A stretch of DNA of 64,000 nucleotides from Thermoleophilaceae bacterium (GTDB taxonomy: Bacteria; Actinomycetota; Thermoleophilia; Solirubrobacterales; Thermoleophilaceae). Within the stretch, counting starts at the first letter, position 1. Each line of letters starts with the position of its first letter. The notes under the pieces are model-generated. The model saw only the letters and a program-made list of their open reading frames with translations. It searched no databases and was not told the DNA's origin. Made by a program: the position numbers and the translations under genes. Location: the NCBI GenBank assembly GCA_030447725.1, contig JAUJOQ010000001.1:643422-707421 (forward strand), written 5' to 3'. Below are positions 17,333 through 26,183 of this stretch, in pieces.

Positions 17333-17595
17333 CTAGGTGGCCAGCGCCTCGGACACCACACGGAGGTCGGCGGCGAACGGCTCACGCTCGGACTGGCGGT
17401 CGTCCTCGCCTCGCGGTCGCCCGGCTGCTCCCCCACGAGCACCACTCCGCGCCTTCGGGGCCCTCGCCGAACACGGTTTGGGGTCGCCGGCTCCCACAGG
17501 TGGCAGCCATGGCATCCCGCCGCAGCCTCGCGAAGCTCGCTCAGGGCGCCGGCAGCCTCGGGTACGAACGGTGTTGCGTCTGCGGGCGCCTTCAC
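17333..17595 (-). pseudogene. UdgX-type uracil-DNA glycosylase with its middle deleted
   Basis: From a GTG at 17595, which overlaps the SDR stop (GTGA), the sequence encodes DATPFVPEAAGALSELREAA, GCHGCHLWEPAT and VVLVGEQPGDRE. This is the N-terminal part of UdgX, including two of the four Fe-S Cys and the GEQPGD active-site motif. It then jumps, in another frame near 17410, to EDRQSEREPFAADLRVVSEA and a TAG at 17333, which matches the extreme C-terminus of UdgX. About 100 residues, including the KRR-I-H catalytic region, are missing. The gene cannot be functional as read. Confidence 0.7.
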
Positions 17596-18368
17596 ACGAA
17601 TCGCGGGTAGAGGGTCATGCCGCCGTCGACGAAGAGCGTGGAGCCGACGACGTACTCGGCGCCGGGTCCGGCGAGCCAGGCGATCGCGCCGGCTATCTCC
17701 TCCGGCGTGCCGAGGCGCCCCAGGGGAATCTGCTCCTCCTGCTCGCGGAGCTTGGCCGGATCCTTCATCAACGCGCGGTTGATGGGGGTGAGGATTGCGC
17801 CGGGGGCCACCAGCGCGACGCGCACGCCGCGGGGGGCAAGCTCGCGCGCGATGGTCTGCGCGAACAGCTTGAGCCCCCCCTTGCTGGCGCAGTAATGGGA
17901 GAAGCTCGGCCACGGGATGGTCTCGTGCACGCTCGAGACCATCACCACCGCCGCCGGGGAGTCACCGAGCCCGCGCACCATCTCCCGGGTGCATAGAAAG
18001 GGACCGGTGAGGTTCACCGACAGCACCCGCTCCCACTCGTCGAGTGGCATCTCCTCCAGTGGGTAGGACGACTCCACCCCCGCGTTGTTGACCAGGAGGT
18101 CGACGGCGCCGCCCAGCGCGGCCGCCGATTCCCGCAACAGCCGCTGCACGTCGGCCTCCACCGCCACGTCGGCCTCGACGGCGACGGCCGTCGAACCGCG
18201 TTCCTCGATCTCCGCCACCACCGCGTCCGCCGGCGCACGATCGCCGATGTAGTTCACGCTCACTGAAGCGCCCTCGGAGGCGAGGCGCACGGCGGTGGCA
18301 CGCCCGATGCCGGTCGCGGCACCGGTTACGAGGGCCCGCCGCCCGTCGAGAGGACGAGCGTCACTCAC
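17592..18368 (-). CDS. Short-chain dehydrogenase/reductase (classical SDR)
   Basis: A classical SDR: cofactor loop TGAATGIG near residue 15, NNAG near 95, the Ser and YCASK of the catalytic site (MVSSVHE ... HYCASKGG), and a C-terminal GSTLFVDGGMT. Asn after the second strand (VNYIGD) hints at NADP(H) or NAD(H) ambiguity. It resembles glucose 1-dehydrogenase-like SDRs. GTG 18368 gives a normal short N-terminus; an in-frame GTG at 18407 would add 13 residues. It is followed by the UdgX remnant with a 4-bp GTGA overlap. Confidence 0.85.
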   Translation of the reverse strand: MSDARPLDGRRALVTGAATGIGRATAVRLASEGASVSVNYIGDRAPADAVVAEIEERGSTAVAVEADVAVEADVQRLLRESAAALGGAVDLLVNNAGVESSYPLEEMPLDEWERVLSVNLTGPFLCTREMVRGLGDSPAAVVMVSSVHETIPWPSFSHYCASKGGLKLFAQTIARELAPRGVRVALVAPGAILTPINRALMKDPAKLREQEEQIPLGRLGTPEEIAGAIAWLAGPGAEYVVGSTLFVDGGMTLYPRFV

Positions 18369-18428
18369 GAGCGGGCGGGCCGAGGATCCCGCCCCGGCCC
18401 TCTCCACGTCTTGCCTGAGCCGGCAGGC

Positions 18429-18617
18429 TCAGGTCTTGCGCTCGAGGTCGGCCACGTCGGCCGCGGCCGAGTCGGCCTTCTCCTCCGCGCGGGCCTGCTT
18501 CTCCTTGGCCTCGCCCTTGGCCTCTTCCTTCTGGCCCTGGCGGCGCAGGGAAGGGTCGTCTGCCACGTCGCCGGCGGCCTTCTTGGCGCGGCCCGTGATC
18601 TTGTCGATGATGCTCAT
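18429..18617 (-). CDS. CsbD-like stress protein
   Basis: This 62-aa, highly charged helical protein begins MSIIDKITGRAKKAAGDVAD and continues with KEEAKGEAKEKQARAEEKAD, matching the CsbD-like family. Members are abundant general-stress proteins controlled by SigB in Bacillus; their molecular role is unclear. A GAAGGAG ribosome site precedes ATG 18617. A SigB-like promoter lies upstream (18649-18673). It is complete. Confidence 0.8.
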   Translation of the reverse strand: MSIIDKITGRAKKAAGDVADDPSLRRQGQKEEAKGEAKEKQARAEEKADSAAADVADLERKT

Positions 18618-18648
18618 GCTGATCGCTCCTTCGTCGTGTCATGGCCAC

Positions 18649-18673
18649 CTACCCACGCACGGGCCCGGCTAAC
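18649..18673 (-). promoter_or_regulatory. SigB-type promoter candidate for csbD
   Basis: On the minus strand, GTTA (18670-18673) and GGGTAG (18649-18654) are 15 bp apart, close to the GTTT-N13-15-GGGTA consensus of general-stress sigma factors. It lies about 32 bp before the CsbD ATG. Similar GGGTAG words precede the 58-aa ORF and the Rieske gene. Confidence 0.4.
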
Positions 18674-18697
18674 GGGAGTTGCCGCCGCGGGTTTTGC

Positions 18698-19135
18698 CTA
18701 TCCCGCTTCGGCCGCTTGCCGGCGGGCGCTCTTCCAACTCCCGAACGCCGCGAACACGTCGCTGAGCGGTGGGATGTCCGGATCCACGACCGCGAGTTGC
18801 TGGTAGTCGACCATCAGCAGACGCTCCGGCCGCTCCCCCATGGCGCCCGCAACCGTGCGGATGCCTTCGAGCACCTCGTCCGGGGACGTGGTCGGATCGT
18901 CATCTTCATCCCCGTGACGCTTGGCCCGGCGGCTGAACACACCCGCCGCGGTGCCCTTGGCGCCTGGCTCTCCGGAGGGCTGGGTGCGGGAGCGCCCAGC
19001 GCCGATCAAGAGCTGGCAGTGGGCGCAGCGCAACGGTCTGTCGGGCCACGGCGCGCGGACGCCGCGCTCGACGAGCAGGTGACAGTGCGGGCAGTAGGCG
19101 CCGGTGATCTCCGCGGTTTCGGCTCGGGCGCCCAT
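18698..19135 (-). CDS. Zinc-ribbon protein with a homing-endonuclease-associated repeat
   Basis: The start ATG 19135 has a GGAGG site 6 nt upstream. Residues 14-42 form a two-knuckle zinc ribbon (CPHC ... CAHC). After a basic, probably disordered linker, the last 45 residues (RPERLLMVDYQQL ... PPLSDVFAAFGSWKSARRQA) match the HNH-associated repeat, with its P-P-S and FGSW signature. Such repeats bind DNA next to HNH nucleases, but here no HNH domain is present. The product, 145 aa, may be a small DNA-binding protein. The function is inferred. Confidence 0.6.
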   Translation of the reverse strand: MGARAETAEITGAYCPHCHLLVERGVRAPWPDRPLRCAHCQLLIGAGRSRTQPSGEPGAKGTAAGVFSRRAKRHGDEDDDPTTSPDEVLEGIRTVAGAMGERPERLLMVDYQQLAVVDPDIPPLSDVFAAFGSWKSARRQAAEAG

Positions 19136-19307
19136 GTCTAACCTCCGGGATTGACCGAAAAAGGCCGCCGCGAAACCGAAAGACGCAGCAGGGTGCAGGT
19201 GAGGACTAGGGCCTTCAGGGCCGTCTGAAGGTCCATGTCGGAATGGGTTCCCCTGCGGCGTGGTGTGAAACGTGCTTGGTGCGCCAAAGGAGGGGTAGAT
19301 TCCGGGC

Positions 19308-20201
19308 ATGGCGCGCGACACTGGCTTTCCGCACAGCGACGCCCAGTACGACTTCACCCGCGCCCGTCGCAGCCGGGCTCTGTCGCGCCTGGCCAACCGG
19401 CTTCGGGGCGAGCCCGGTGACGTGAACGTGATCCTGCCCTTCGAGGAGGTGATCGAGGCACTGGGCAGGCGGGGGGAGCGCAACCTCGGCCTGCAGACGA
19501 TCGACATCGACTCGATCGTCGGCACCGTCGACCGTTCGCGGGACTTCGATCGCAGCTTCCGGCCCACTTCAGGCCGGGTGCGCACCCGCTGGGAGCGGAT
19601 CGCCGAGGCCCAGCGGCGCGGCAAGCCGATGCCCCCCATCCATGTGTACCGGATCGGCGAACTGCACTTCGTCAAGGACGGTCATCACCGCGTCTCGGTG
19701 GCCCGCACGATGGGCCATCGCAAGATCGACGCCTACGTGACCGAGGTCACCACGGAGGTCGGGCCCGATCAGGAGATCCGAGTCGCCGACCTGCCGCTGA
19801 AGGGCCACGAGCGGTTGTTCTACGAACGTGTGCCCCTGCCGGCCGAGGCACGGCGCCGGATCAGGCCCAGCAGGCCTTCGGCCTACGCCTGCCTGGCGGA
19901 GGGAGTCGAGGCCTGGGGCTTCCGGCACATGCAGGCACGCGGGCAGTTCCTGACCCGCGAGGAGGTGGCCGTGGACTGGTGGCGAGAGGAGTACGAGCCG
20001 GTGGTCCAGATGCTGCGCGAGGCCGGGATCGCCAACGACGGCAACGAGACCGACGCGTACGCGGCAATGGTGTCGCTGCGCTACCTGCTGCTACGAACCC
20101 ACGAGTGGGACGAGGAGACCCTGGAGCGGCTGCGCCTCGAGATGCGAAACCCCTCCTTTGAGAACACCGAGATCCGCCGCTTGAAGCGCTCGCTGGGCTA
20201 G
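19308..20201 (+). CDS. ParB-like nuclease/sulfiredoxin-fold protein
   Basis: The central part (about residues 58-150) has the ParB/Srx fold signature: LGLQTIDIDSIVGTV, PPIHVYRIGELHFVKDGHHR and VSVARTMGHRKIDAYVTEV. The DGHHRV motif corresponds to the G-x-x-R nucleotide-binding turn of ParB-like domains. The C-terminal half is helical and has no HTH typical of chromosomal ParB, so partitioning is unlikely. Actinobacteria carry many such stand-alone proteins of unknown role. It ends 4 bp into the convergent ABC ATPase gene. Confidence 0.7.
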   Translation: MARDTGFPHSDAQYDFTRARRSRALSRLANRLRGEPGDVNVILPFEEVIEALGRRGERNLGLQTIDIDSIVGTVDRSRDFDRSFRPTSGRVRTRWERIAEAQRRGKPMPPIHVYRIGELHFVKDGHHRVSVARTMGHRKIDAYVTEVTTEVGPDQEIRVADLPLKGHERLFYERVPLPAEARRRIRPSRPSAYACLAEGVEAWGFRHMQARGQFLTREEVAVDWWREEYEPVVQMLREAGIANDGNETDAYAAMVSLRYLLLRTHEWDEETLERLRLEMRNPSFENTEIRRLKRSLG

Positions 20202-21475
20202 CCGCGCCCGCCCGGCTCTCGCTCGGGGTCGCGTCCGGCCGGCGACTGACCTCCGCTCGCCGAGGGCGCGCCGTTGCCCTCGGCGGTGGAGTCGGCGGTC
20301 AGCGAGCGGCCGTCCGCGGGGTCGAACAGCTTCACCTTGGTCGCGTCAACCCACAGCTCCGCCTCCTTGCCGCGTGCCACCTTGCTGGCGGGATCCAGCC
20401 GGGCAACGATCTCGCCCTCCTCGCCGGCCCCGGGCACCTCGCCCGCGCCCGAGTCCTCGGCCAGCTCACGCAGCTCCTCGGACTCGATCGAGTGCTCGGA
20501 CACGGCCGAGAAGTGGGCGTACAGCTCCGAGCCCATCGATTCCACCAGCTCGATGGTGACGGTGAAGGTGGTGCCGCGGTCCTTGTGGTCCCCCACCTGG
20601 TGGGCGTCCTCGAAGTCCTCGGGGCGGATGCCGGCGATCACTTGGCGGCCGTCACCGGCGCTCCCGCCGAGATTGCCGCGCAGCTCCTCGGGCAGCCGCA
20701 CGTCGGCCACCGGCAGCTTGAGCGTGTCGCCCTCGATCTGGGCCGGCATGAAGTTCATCGCGGGAGAGCCGATGAAGCCGGCCACGAACAGGTTCTTCGG
20801 ATTGTTGTAGAGGTCCATCGGCGACCCCACCTGCTGAAGCACCCCGGAGCGCATGACCGCGACGCGGTCGCCAAGGGTCATGGCTTCGGTCTGGTCGTGG
20901 GTGACGTAGACCGTCGTGGTGCCGAGCCGCTGCTGGATGCGCGACACCTCCGTGCGCATCTGAACGCGCAGCTTGGCGTCGAGGTTGGAGAGCGGCTCGT
21001 CCATCAGGAACGCCGACGGGTCCCGCACGATCGCCCGGCCCATCGCCACCCGCTGGCGCTGGCCGCCCGACAGGTTGGCGGGCTTGCGGTCCAGGTGCTG
21101 GGTGAGGTCGAGCACCTTGGCGGCCTCGCTGACCTTCCTGTCGATCTCCGACTGGTCGACCTTGGCCAGCTTGAGTGCAAAGCCCATGTTCTCGGCCACG
21201 GTCATGTGTGGGTAGAGCGCGTAGTTCTGGAACACCATCGCTATGTCACGGTCCTTGGGGGCCTTGTCGTTGACCACGCTGTCGCCGATGCGCAGCTCGC
21301 CGTCGGTGATGTCCTCGAGGCCGGCGATCATCCGCAGCGCCGTCGACTTGCCGCAGCCCGAAGGCCCTACGAGGATCACGAACTCGCCGTCCTCGATGGT
21401 CAGGCTCATGTCCTTCACGGCCTCGAAGCCGTCGGGGTACTTCTTGGTGATGTGGTCGAGAACGATCTGGGACAT
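20198..21475 (-). CDS. Sugar ABC transporter ATP-binding protein (MsmK/UgpC type)
   Basis: This is the nucleotide-binding subunit that drives carbohydrate uptake. It has Walker [10 protein letters not shown] near residue 38, Q-loop VFQNYALYPHM, the signature LSGGQRQRVAMGRA near residue 135, Walker B FLMDEPLSNLD and the H-loop YVTHDQTEAM. A TOBE regulatory domain follows (residues 240-385), and the last 40 residues are a low-complexity extension, making 425 aa, longer than the usual 360-390. It is the last gene of the minus-strand operon with two permeases, a binding protein and a glycosidase. In other bacteria one MsmK-like ATPase can serve several sugar permeases. Confidence 0.92.
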   Translation of the reverse strand: MSQIVLDHITKKYPDGFEAVKDMSLTIEDGEFVILVGPSGCGKSTALRMIAGLEDITDGELRIGDSVVNDKAPKDRDIAMVFQNYALYPHMTVAENMGFALKLAKVDQSEIDRKVSEAAKVLDLTQHLDRKPANLSGGQRQRVAMGRAIVRDPSAFLMDEPLSNLDAKLRVQMRTEVSRIQQRLGTTTVYVTHDQTEAMTLGDRVAVMRSGVLQQVGSPMDLYNNPKNLFVAGFIGSPAMNFMPAQIEGDTLKLPVADVRLPEELRGNLGGSAGDGRQVIAGIRPEDFEDAHQVGDHKDRGTTFTVTIELVESMGSELYAHFSAVSEHSIESEELRELAEDSGAGEVPGAGEEGEIVARLDPASKVARGKEAELWVDATKVKLFDPADGRSLTADSTAEGNGAPSASGGQSPAGRDPEREPGGRG

Positions 21476-21496
21476 GTCTGCGTGTGCCTCCTTTGG

Positions 21497-22324
21497 CTAA
21501 CCCTTGACGGCGCCGGCGGTGAGCCCGGCGACGATCCGCCGCTGGAAGATCAGGACCATGATGATGATCGGGATGGTGACCACCACGGCGGCAGCGGAGA
21601 TCGCTCCGATCGGCTCGGTGAAGCGCGACCCGCCCGAGAAGAAGGCGAGCGCGGCGGGCACCGTCTGCGCGTCGGTGGTGGACGTGAGCGTGTTGGCGAA
21701 CAGGAAGTCGTTCCAGGCGAAGATGAACACGAGGATCGCCGCCGTGAACACGCCCGGCGCGGCCAGCGGCACGATCACCTTGCGAAACGCCTGGAACGGC
21801 GTGGCGCCGTCGACCTGGGCCGCCTGCTCGAGCTCCCAGGGGATCTCGCGGAAGAACGCCGACAGGGTGTAGATGGCCAGCGGCAGCGTGAAGGTCATGT
21901 AGGGCAGGATCAACCCGGGCCAGGTGTCATAGAGCCCGATCGCCCGCCACAGGTCGAACAGGGAGCCGACGATCGAGATCGGCGGGAACATGGCGACCGC
22001 GAGCGCGCCGGACAGGATCACGGCCTTGCCGGCGAAGTTCAGGCGTGCAAGGGCATAGGCGGCCATCGAGGCGAGCGCGATCGAGATCAGCGTCGCGATC
22101 GCAGCTATGCCGAGCGAGTTGACCAGCGCCGCGTTGAACGTGTTCTCGGAGAAGATCTGGTCGTAGTTCTCGAACGAGAAGCCGGAGAAGAACTTGCCGT
22201 CGGCCACCTGGTCGGGCGACTTCAGCGACAAGGACGTGATCCACGCCACCGGGATGAGCGCGTAGAGAATCACCACCAGGATCGCGATCGACCAGAAGGC
22301 CTTCTCTCGCGGAGTGTGGGTCAT
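21497..22324 (-). CDS. Sugar ABC transporter permease (MalG type)
   Basis: A six-helix permease of 275 aa. The EAA loop that contacts the ATPase is visible as [19 protein letters not shown] near residue 180. It starts at ATG 22324 ([10 protein letters not shown]), overlapping the stop of the MalF-type gene by one base (TGATG), so the pair is translationally coupled. With its partner it forms the membrane channel for an oligosaccharide, most likely an alpha-glucoside in view of the neighbouring GH13 enzyme. Confidence 0.9.
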   Translation of the reverse strand: MTHTPREKAFWSIAILVVILYALIPVAWITSLSLKSPDQVADGKFFSGFSFENYDQIFSENTFNAALVNSLGIAAIATLISIALASMAAYALARLNFAGKAVILSGALAVAMFPPISIVGSLFDLWRAIGLYDTWPGLILPYMTFTLPLAIYTLSAFFREIPWELEQAAQVDGATPFQAFRKVIVPLAAPGVFTAAILVFIFAWNDFLFANTLTSTTDAQTVPAALAFFSGGSRFTEPIGAISAAAVVVTIPIIIMVLIFQRRIVAGLTAGAVKG

Positions 22325-23268
22325 CAGACCTCCCCTCGCTGTTGGGCGGTGCTCGTGCCGAGCACCTTGACGAAGAAGGCGGCGATCAGGATCACCGCGA
22401 TGAATATGAGCACCGACACGGCCGAGCCCAGCCCGAGGTTGACGCGGTTGATCAGCACGTTGTAGCCGAGGATCGACACCGTCTCGGTGCGGTTGGCGCC
22501 TCCGGTGAGGATGAAGGCGCTGTCGAAGACCCTGAAGGCGTCGAGCGTGCGGAACAGCAGCGCCACCAGAATGGCGGGCTTCATCAGCGGGATCGTGATC
22601 CGGAAGAAGCGCTGTACGGTGCTCGCGCCGTCGACCTTGGCCGCCTCGTGCAACTCGTCGGGCACCAGCGAGAGGCCCGCCAGCAGCAGCAGCGCCATGA
22701 AGGGCGTGGTCTTCCAGACCTCGGTGAGGATGATCACCACCAGCGAGCCGGCGCGCTCGGTGAGCGGGGCGGCGTCGTCGCCCAGCAGGAACGTGCCCTG
22801 CACGAAGCCGGCGCTCGGATCGAAGGCGTAGCGCCAGGCGAACGCGGCGACCACCGTCACGATCCCGTACGGGATCAGGATCGCCGCGCGCACCGGGCCG
22901 CGGCCGAAGATCGCACGGTGCATGATCAGCGCGATGGCCATGCCCAGCACCAGTTCGATCGCCACCGAGGCGAGGGTGATGATCGTCGTGGTCAGCACGT
23001 CGTCCCACCAGATGGAGGACGTCAGCACGTCCGAGTAGTTCGACAGGCCGACGAACTCCTTCTCGTCGGGGAAGCGCAGGTCGTACTTCTGCAGCGACAG
23101 GTAGACGGCGTAGCCGATCGGGTAGCCGGTCACGATCAGCATCGCGATCAGCGCGGGAGCGCACAGCAGATAGGCGAGCTTGCGCTCTGCCCGCGCGCGC
23201 TCGGTGATCTTGGCCTTCTTCGGCGCGGGGGCCTTCGTCGCCGCAGGCTGGGCGGTGGTGGCCTCCAT
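22324..23268 (-). CDS. Sugar ABC transporter permease (MalF type)
   Basis: The 314-aa partner permease has a basic N-terminal tail ([19 protein letters not shown]), six main helices and the EAA loop [18 protein letters not shown] near residue 210. Its start overlaps the binding-protein stop by one base and its stop overlaps the MalG-type start in the same way. The tight coupling argues that all three make one complex. The topology is shorter than E. coli MalF, lacking the large periplasmic loop, as usual in actinobacteria. Confidence 0.9.
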   Translation of the reverse strand: MEATTAQPAATKAPAPKKAKITERARAERKLAYLLCAPALIAMLIVTGYPIGYAVYLSLQKYDLRFPDEKEFVGLSNYSDVLTSSIWWDDVLTTTIITLASVAIELVLGMAIALIMHRAIFGRGPVRAAILIPYGIVTVVAAFAWRYAFDPSAGFVQGTFLLGDDAAPLTERAGSLVVIILTEVWKTTPFMALLLLAGLSLVPDELHEAAKVDGASTVQRFFRITIPLMKPAILVALLFRTLDAFRVFDSAFILTGGANRTETVSILGYNVLINRVNLGLGSAVSVLIFIAVILIAAFFVKVLGTSTAQQRGEV

Positions 23269-24527
23269 CAGAAGATCTTCCCCTCGGCCGCCTTCTTCAG
23301 CCGGTCCTCGAGCTTGTCCCTCACCTTGTCCGGCTCCACGTTCTCTGGCGGGTGGTAGGTCTTCTGGATCGCCAGCGAGATGTCGCTGTAGGCGGGGCTG
23401 ACAGGTCGCGGTGTGCCCTCTTCGATCGACTCGCGCAGCAGGTCGGCGAACGGCAGCGCCTTCTCGACCTTCGCCAGTCCGTAGGCCGACTCGGTGGTCG
23501 GCGGCAGACCGCCCAGCTCAGAGGCCACGGCCTGGTTGGCCGGCTGGGCCAGGCACTGGGCGGCCTCGAAGGCCAGGTCCTTGTGCTCGGAGAACGCGCC
23601 GACGCCGATGTTGATTCCGCCCAGCGGAGGCCGGCTCGGCATGTCCGCGACCGTGCGCGGATAGCGCGCCCAGCCGATCTTCTTCTGGAAGTCCTCGCCA
23701 ACGTTCTCGGCCGCGCTCGGATAGATGAAGGTGTAGTTGAGCTGATAGTTCGAACGCTCGGACTCGAACCCGATCCGCGCCTGGTCCTCCTTGTTGTTGG
23801 CCATGCCAGGCGGCGCGGCCGCGGAGTTGGCCAGCTCCGAGACGATCTCCCCGGCTTTGGTGGCGCTCGGGCCGACGTTCACGTCGCCCTCCTCGTCGAC
23901 CACCTGTCCGCCGGCGCCCGCGATCAGCGAGTTGATCCACACGGTGAAGCCCTCGTATTGAGCGGCCTGCACCTCGATCGCCTTGCCGTCGGCCGCGGCC
24001 TGCTCGATCATCTGGTCCCAGGTGAAGTCCTCGGGCGGCTCCTCGACCCGGTCCTTGCGGTAGAAGAGCAGCTGGGTGTTGGTGGTGAAGGGGATCGCCC
24101 ACACCTTGTCCTGGTACTCGACCGTCTTGCGCGGGCCCTCGAGCTTGCCCTCCGTCGCCGCCAGGGCGCGGTCGCCCTCCCAGGGCTCGATCCAGCCGGC
24201 CTCGGCGAATTCGGCGGTCCAGATCACGTCCATGCCCACCAGGTCGACGGTCGAGTCTTCAGCCGCGAGGCGGCGCACGATCAGCTCGCGCTGCTGATTG
24301 GCGTCGGTCGGCAGGCGCCGGTAGGCGATGTTGTAGCGGCCGTTCGACTCCTCGTTGCACTTCTTGATCGCCTCTTCGTTGGCCCCGCCGGGCTCGTTGA
24401 ACACGTACCAGTTGAGCGTCTGGCCGCGCCCACCGCCACCGGTGTCGCTGAAGCCGCATCCGGTCACCACCGACAAAGCCGCGGTGGCGAATGCTGCCAG
24501 GAACCGCTTGCTCCTGTCCCTCCTCAT
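23268..24527 (-). CDS. Extracellular sugar-binding lipoprotein
   Basis: A family 1 solute-binding protein of 419 aa. The N-terminal signal peptide ends in a lipobox (VVTGCGFS), so it is anchored to the outer face of the membrane. The mature sequence has the family strand [24 protein letters not shown] and the [19 protein letters not shown] segment near residue 115. It captures the sugar and delivers it to the two permeases encoded immediately downstream. It is preceded by the GH13 gene after 42 bp. The ligand is probably an alpha-glucoside or trehalose-like sugar, inferred from the neighbour. Confidence 0.9.
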   Translation of the reverse strand: MRRDRSKRFLAAFATAALSVVTGCGFSDTGGGGRGQTLNWYVFNEPGGANEEAIKKCNEESNGRYNIAYRRLPTDANQQRELIVRRLAAEDSTVDLVGMDVIWTAEFAEAGWIEPWEGDRALAATEGKLEGPRKTVEYQDKVWAIPFTTNTQLLFYRKDRVEEPPEDFTWDQMIEQAAADGKAIEVQAAQYEGFTVWINSLIAGAGGQVVDEEGDVNVGPSATKAGEIVSELANSAAAPPGMANNKEDQARIGFESERSNYQLNYTFIYPSAAENVGEDFQKKIGWARYPRTVADMPSRPPLGGINIGVGAFSEHKDLAFEAAQCLAQPANQAVASELGGLPPTTESAYGLAKVEKALPFADLLRESIEEGTPRPVSPAYSDISLAIQKTYHPPENVEPDKVRDKLEDRLKKAAEGKIF

Positions 24528-24569
24528 CGTCGCGCGATTACCCGGCGGCGCGAGCTTGTAACCCCCGCC

Positions 24570-26021
24570 TCAATCTCGACGCAGCACGACGGCGGCGTGG
24601 GGGCCGAGCGAGCCGGCAGACACCGGGCCGGGCTCGCTCTCCAGCACGGTCTCGGCGGCCCACGGAAGACCGGCAGCCTCGGCGGTGGTGTTCACAGCCA
24701 CGAGGTGGTCGCCACGAGCGTAGGCCACGACCCCCGGCGCGGCGTCGAGCATGGTCAACCCCGGACCGAGCGCGGGCCGCAGCGCGATCAGCGCCCTGTA
24801 GAGCTCGAGCAGGGAGGCCGGGTCGCCCGACTGGCTGGCCACGCTGCGTTCGCCGGCGTCCACCGGAGCGAGCCAGGGCGTGCCGGTCGTGAACCCGGCC
24901 CGCTCGGGCTCGGGCCCCCACTGCACTGGATGACGGAACGGGTCCCGGCCGGCTCGGTCGTACACGCGCTCTGTGACCGGGCCGTCGACCTGGCCGATCT
25001 CCTCCCCCTGATACACGAAGGCGAGGCCTGGGAGCGTCAGGAGCAGCACCGCCGCCGCCCTCACGTTCTCGGCCCCGACGCGGTTGGGCAGCCGCGCGAA
25101 GTCGTGGTTGGAGAGCACCCAGGCAGCGCCCCCCTTCGAGGCCTTAGCGCACGCTTCGATCGCCGCCCGCAGCGGCACCTCCTCCCACGGTGCGTGGAAC
25201 AGCTCGAAGGCGAACACGGCATCGAGGTGCTCGAGGTAGGGCCCCGTGGCGGCGGAGGGGACGTAGACCTCGCCGACCAGCAGGGCGTCACCTGCCGCCT
25301 CGCGCAGCGCCGCGAGCGCCTGGCGGATCTCGGGGCTGTTGGTCGAGTAGAGGTGTTCGAGCCGTGCGTACTCCGCGGGCAGCGGCAGGCCGAAGGGGGC
25401 GCCGGCGGGCGGGTCGTCGCGTAGCCGCTCGTCTTTCACCAGCCGGTCGATGGCGTCGATGCGAAAGCCGTCGACGCCCCGAGCCCGCCAGAAGCGCACC
25501 ACGTCCTGCATCGCCGCCACCACCGCCGGGTTGCGCCAGTCGAGGTCCGGCTGCTCGGGGTAGAAGGAATGCAGGTACCAGCGTCCGCTGCGCTCGTCGC
25601 GCGTCCAGGCCGGTCCTCCGAAGGTGGCCAGCCAGTTGTTGGGAGGCCCATCGCCGCGGCCGTCAGCCCAGACGTAGCGGTCCGGATGCTCGGAGAACCA
25701 CGGGTGCTCGATGGAGGTGTGACACGGCACCAGGTCCATCAACAGCCGCAGGTCACGGTCGTGGGCCGAGGCCACCAGCCGGTCGAAGTCCCCGAGCGTC
25801 CCGTACACCGGATCCACGGCGGTGTGGTCGGAGACGTCGTAGCCGAAGTCCGCAAGGGGTGACGGGTAGACGGGCGACAGCCACAGCGCGCCGGCGCCCA
25901 GCGCCGCGATGTGCTCCAGCCGCCTCTCGATCCCGGCGAGGTCGCCCACGCCGTCGCCGTCGGAGTCCTGGAAGGAGCGCGGGTAGACCTGGTACACCAC
26001 CGCGTCGCGCCACCAGCTCAT
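24570..26021 (-). CDS. GH13 alpha-glucosidase family enzyme
   Basis: A cytoplasmic 483-aa (beta/alpha)8 enzyme that hydrolyses or transfers alpha-glucosyl units. The catalytic set is visible: nucleophile Asp189 in GFRIDAID, acid Glu251 in VGEVYV and Asp307 in LSNHD. Conserved region I reads MDLVPCHTS, where most relatives have N before H (D-x-V-x-N-H), so a Cys replaces that Asn at position 100. The QVYPRSF start and the D-G-D-G-x-G-D calcium loop are typical of oligo-1,6- or alpha-glucosidases. It leads the operon with the ABC transporter, so imported sugar is probably split by it. There is no signal peptide. Confidence 0.9.
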   Translation of the reverse strand: MSWWRDAVVYQVYPRSFQDSDGDGVGDLAGIERRLEHIAALGAGALWLSPVYPSPLADFGYDVSDHTAVDPVYGTLGDFDRLVASAHDRDLRLLMDLVPCHTSIEHPWFSEHPDRYVWADGRGDGPPNNWLATFGGPAWTRDERSGRWYLHSFYPEQPDLDWRNPAVVAAMQDVVRFWRARGVDGFRIDAIDRLVKDERLRDDPPAGAPFGLPLPAEYARLEHLYSTNSPEIRQALAALREAAGDALLVGEVYVPSAATGPYLEHLDAVFAFELFHAPWEEVPLRAAIEACAKASKGGAAWVLSNHDFARLPNRVGAENVRAAAVLLLTLPGLAFVYQGEEIGQVDGPVTERVYDRAGRDPFRHPVQWGPEPERAGFTTGTPWLAPVDAGERSVASQSGDPASLLELYRALIALRPALGPGLTMLDAAPGVVAYARGDHLVAVNTTAEAAGLPWAAETVLESEPGPVSAGSLGPHAAVVLRRD

Positions 26022-26183
26022 GGGCTCATCCTGCAGGACCGCGACACGAGGGCGCTCAGCGCCCCGAAGGCGGAGTCACCGGTGACGGATGTGCTACGGG
26101 GCGAAACGAGGCGTTTGGCGCGTCAACGCGCGGGTAGGCGGCGACATGGGAAGGCGTTGGAAAGCGGCAGGATTGGAGCAGGG

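Noticed and set aside
20492-22465. Long plus-strand frame of 657 codons
   Set aside because: It is the antisense shadow of the ABC ATPase and MalG-type permease; the product is a His/Arg/Glu-rich string without domains, and it lacks a ribosome site.
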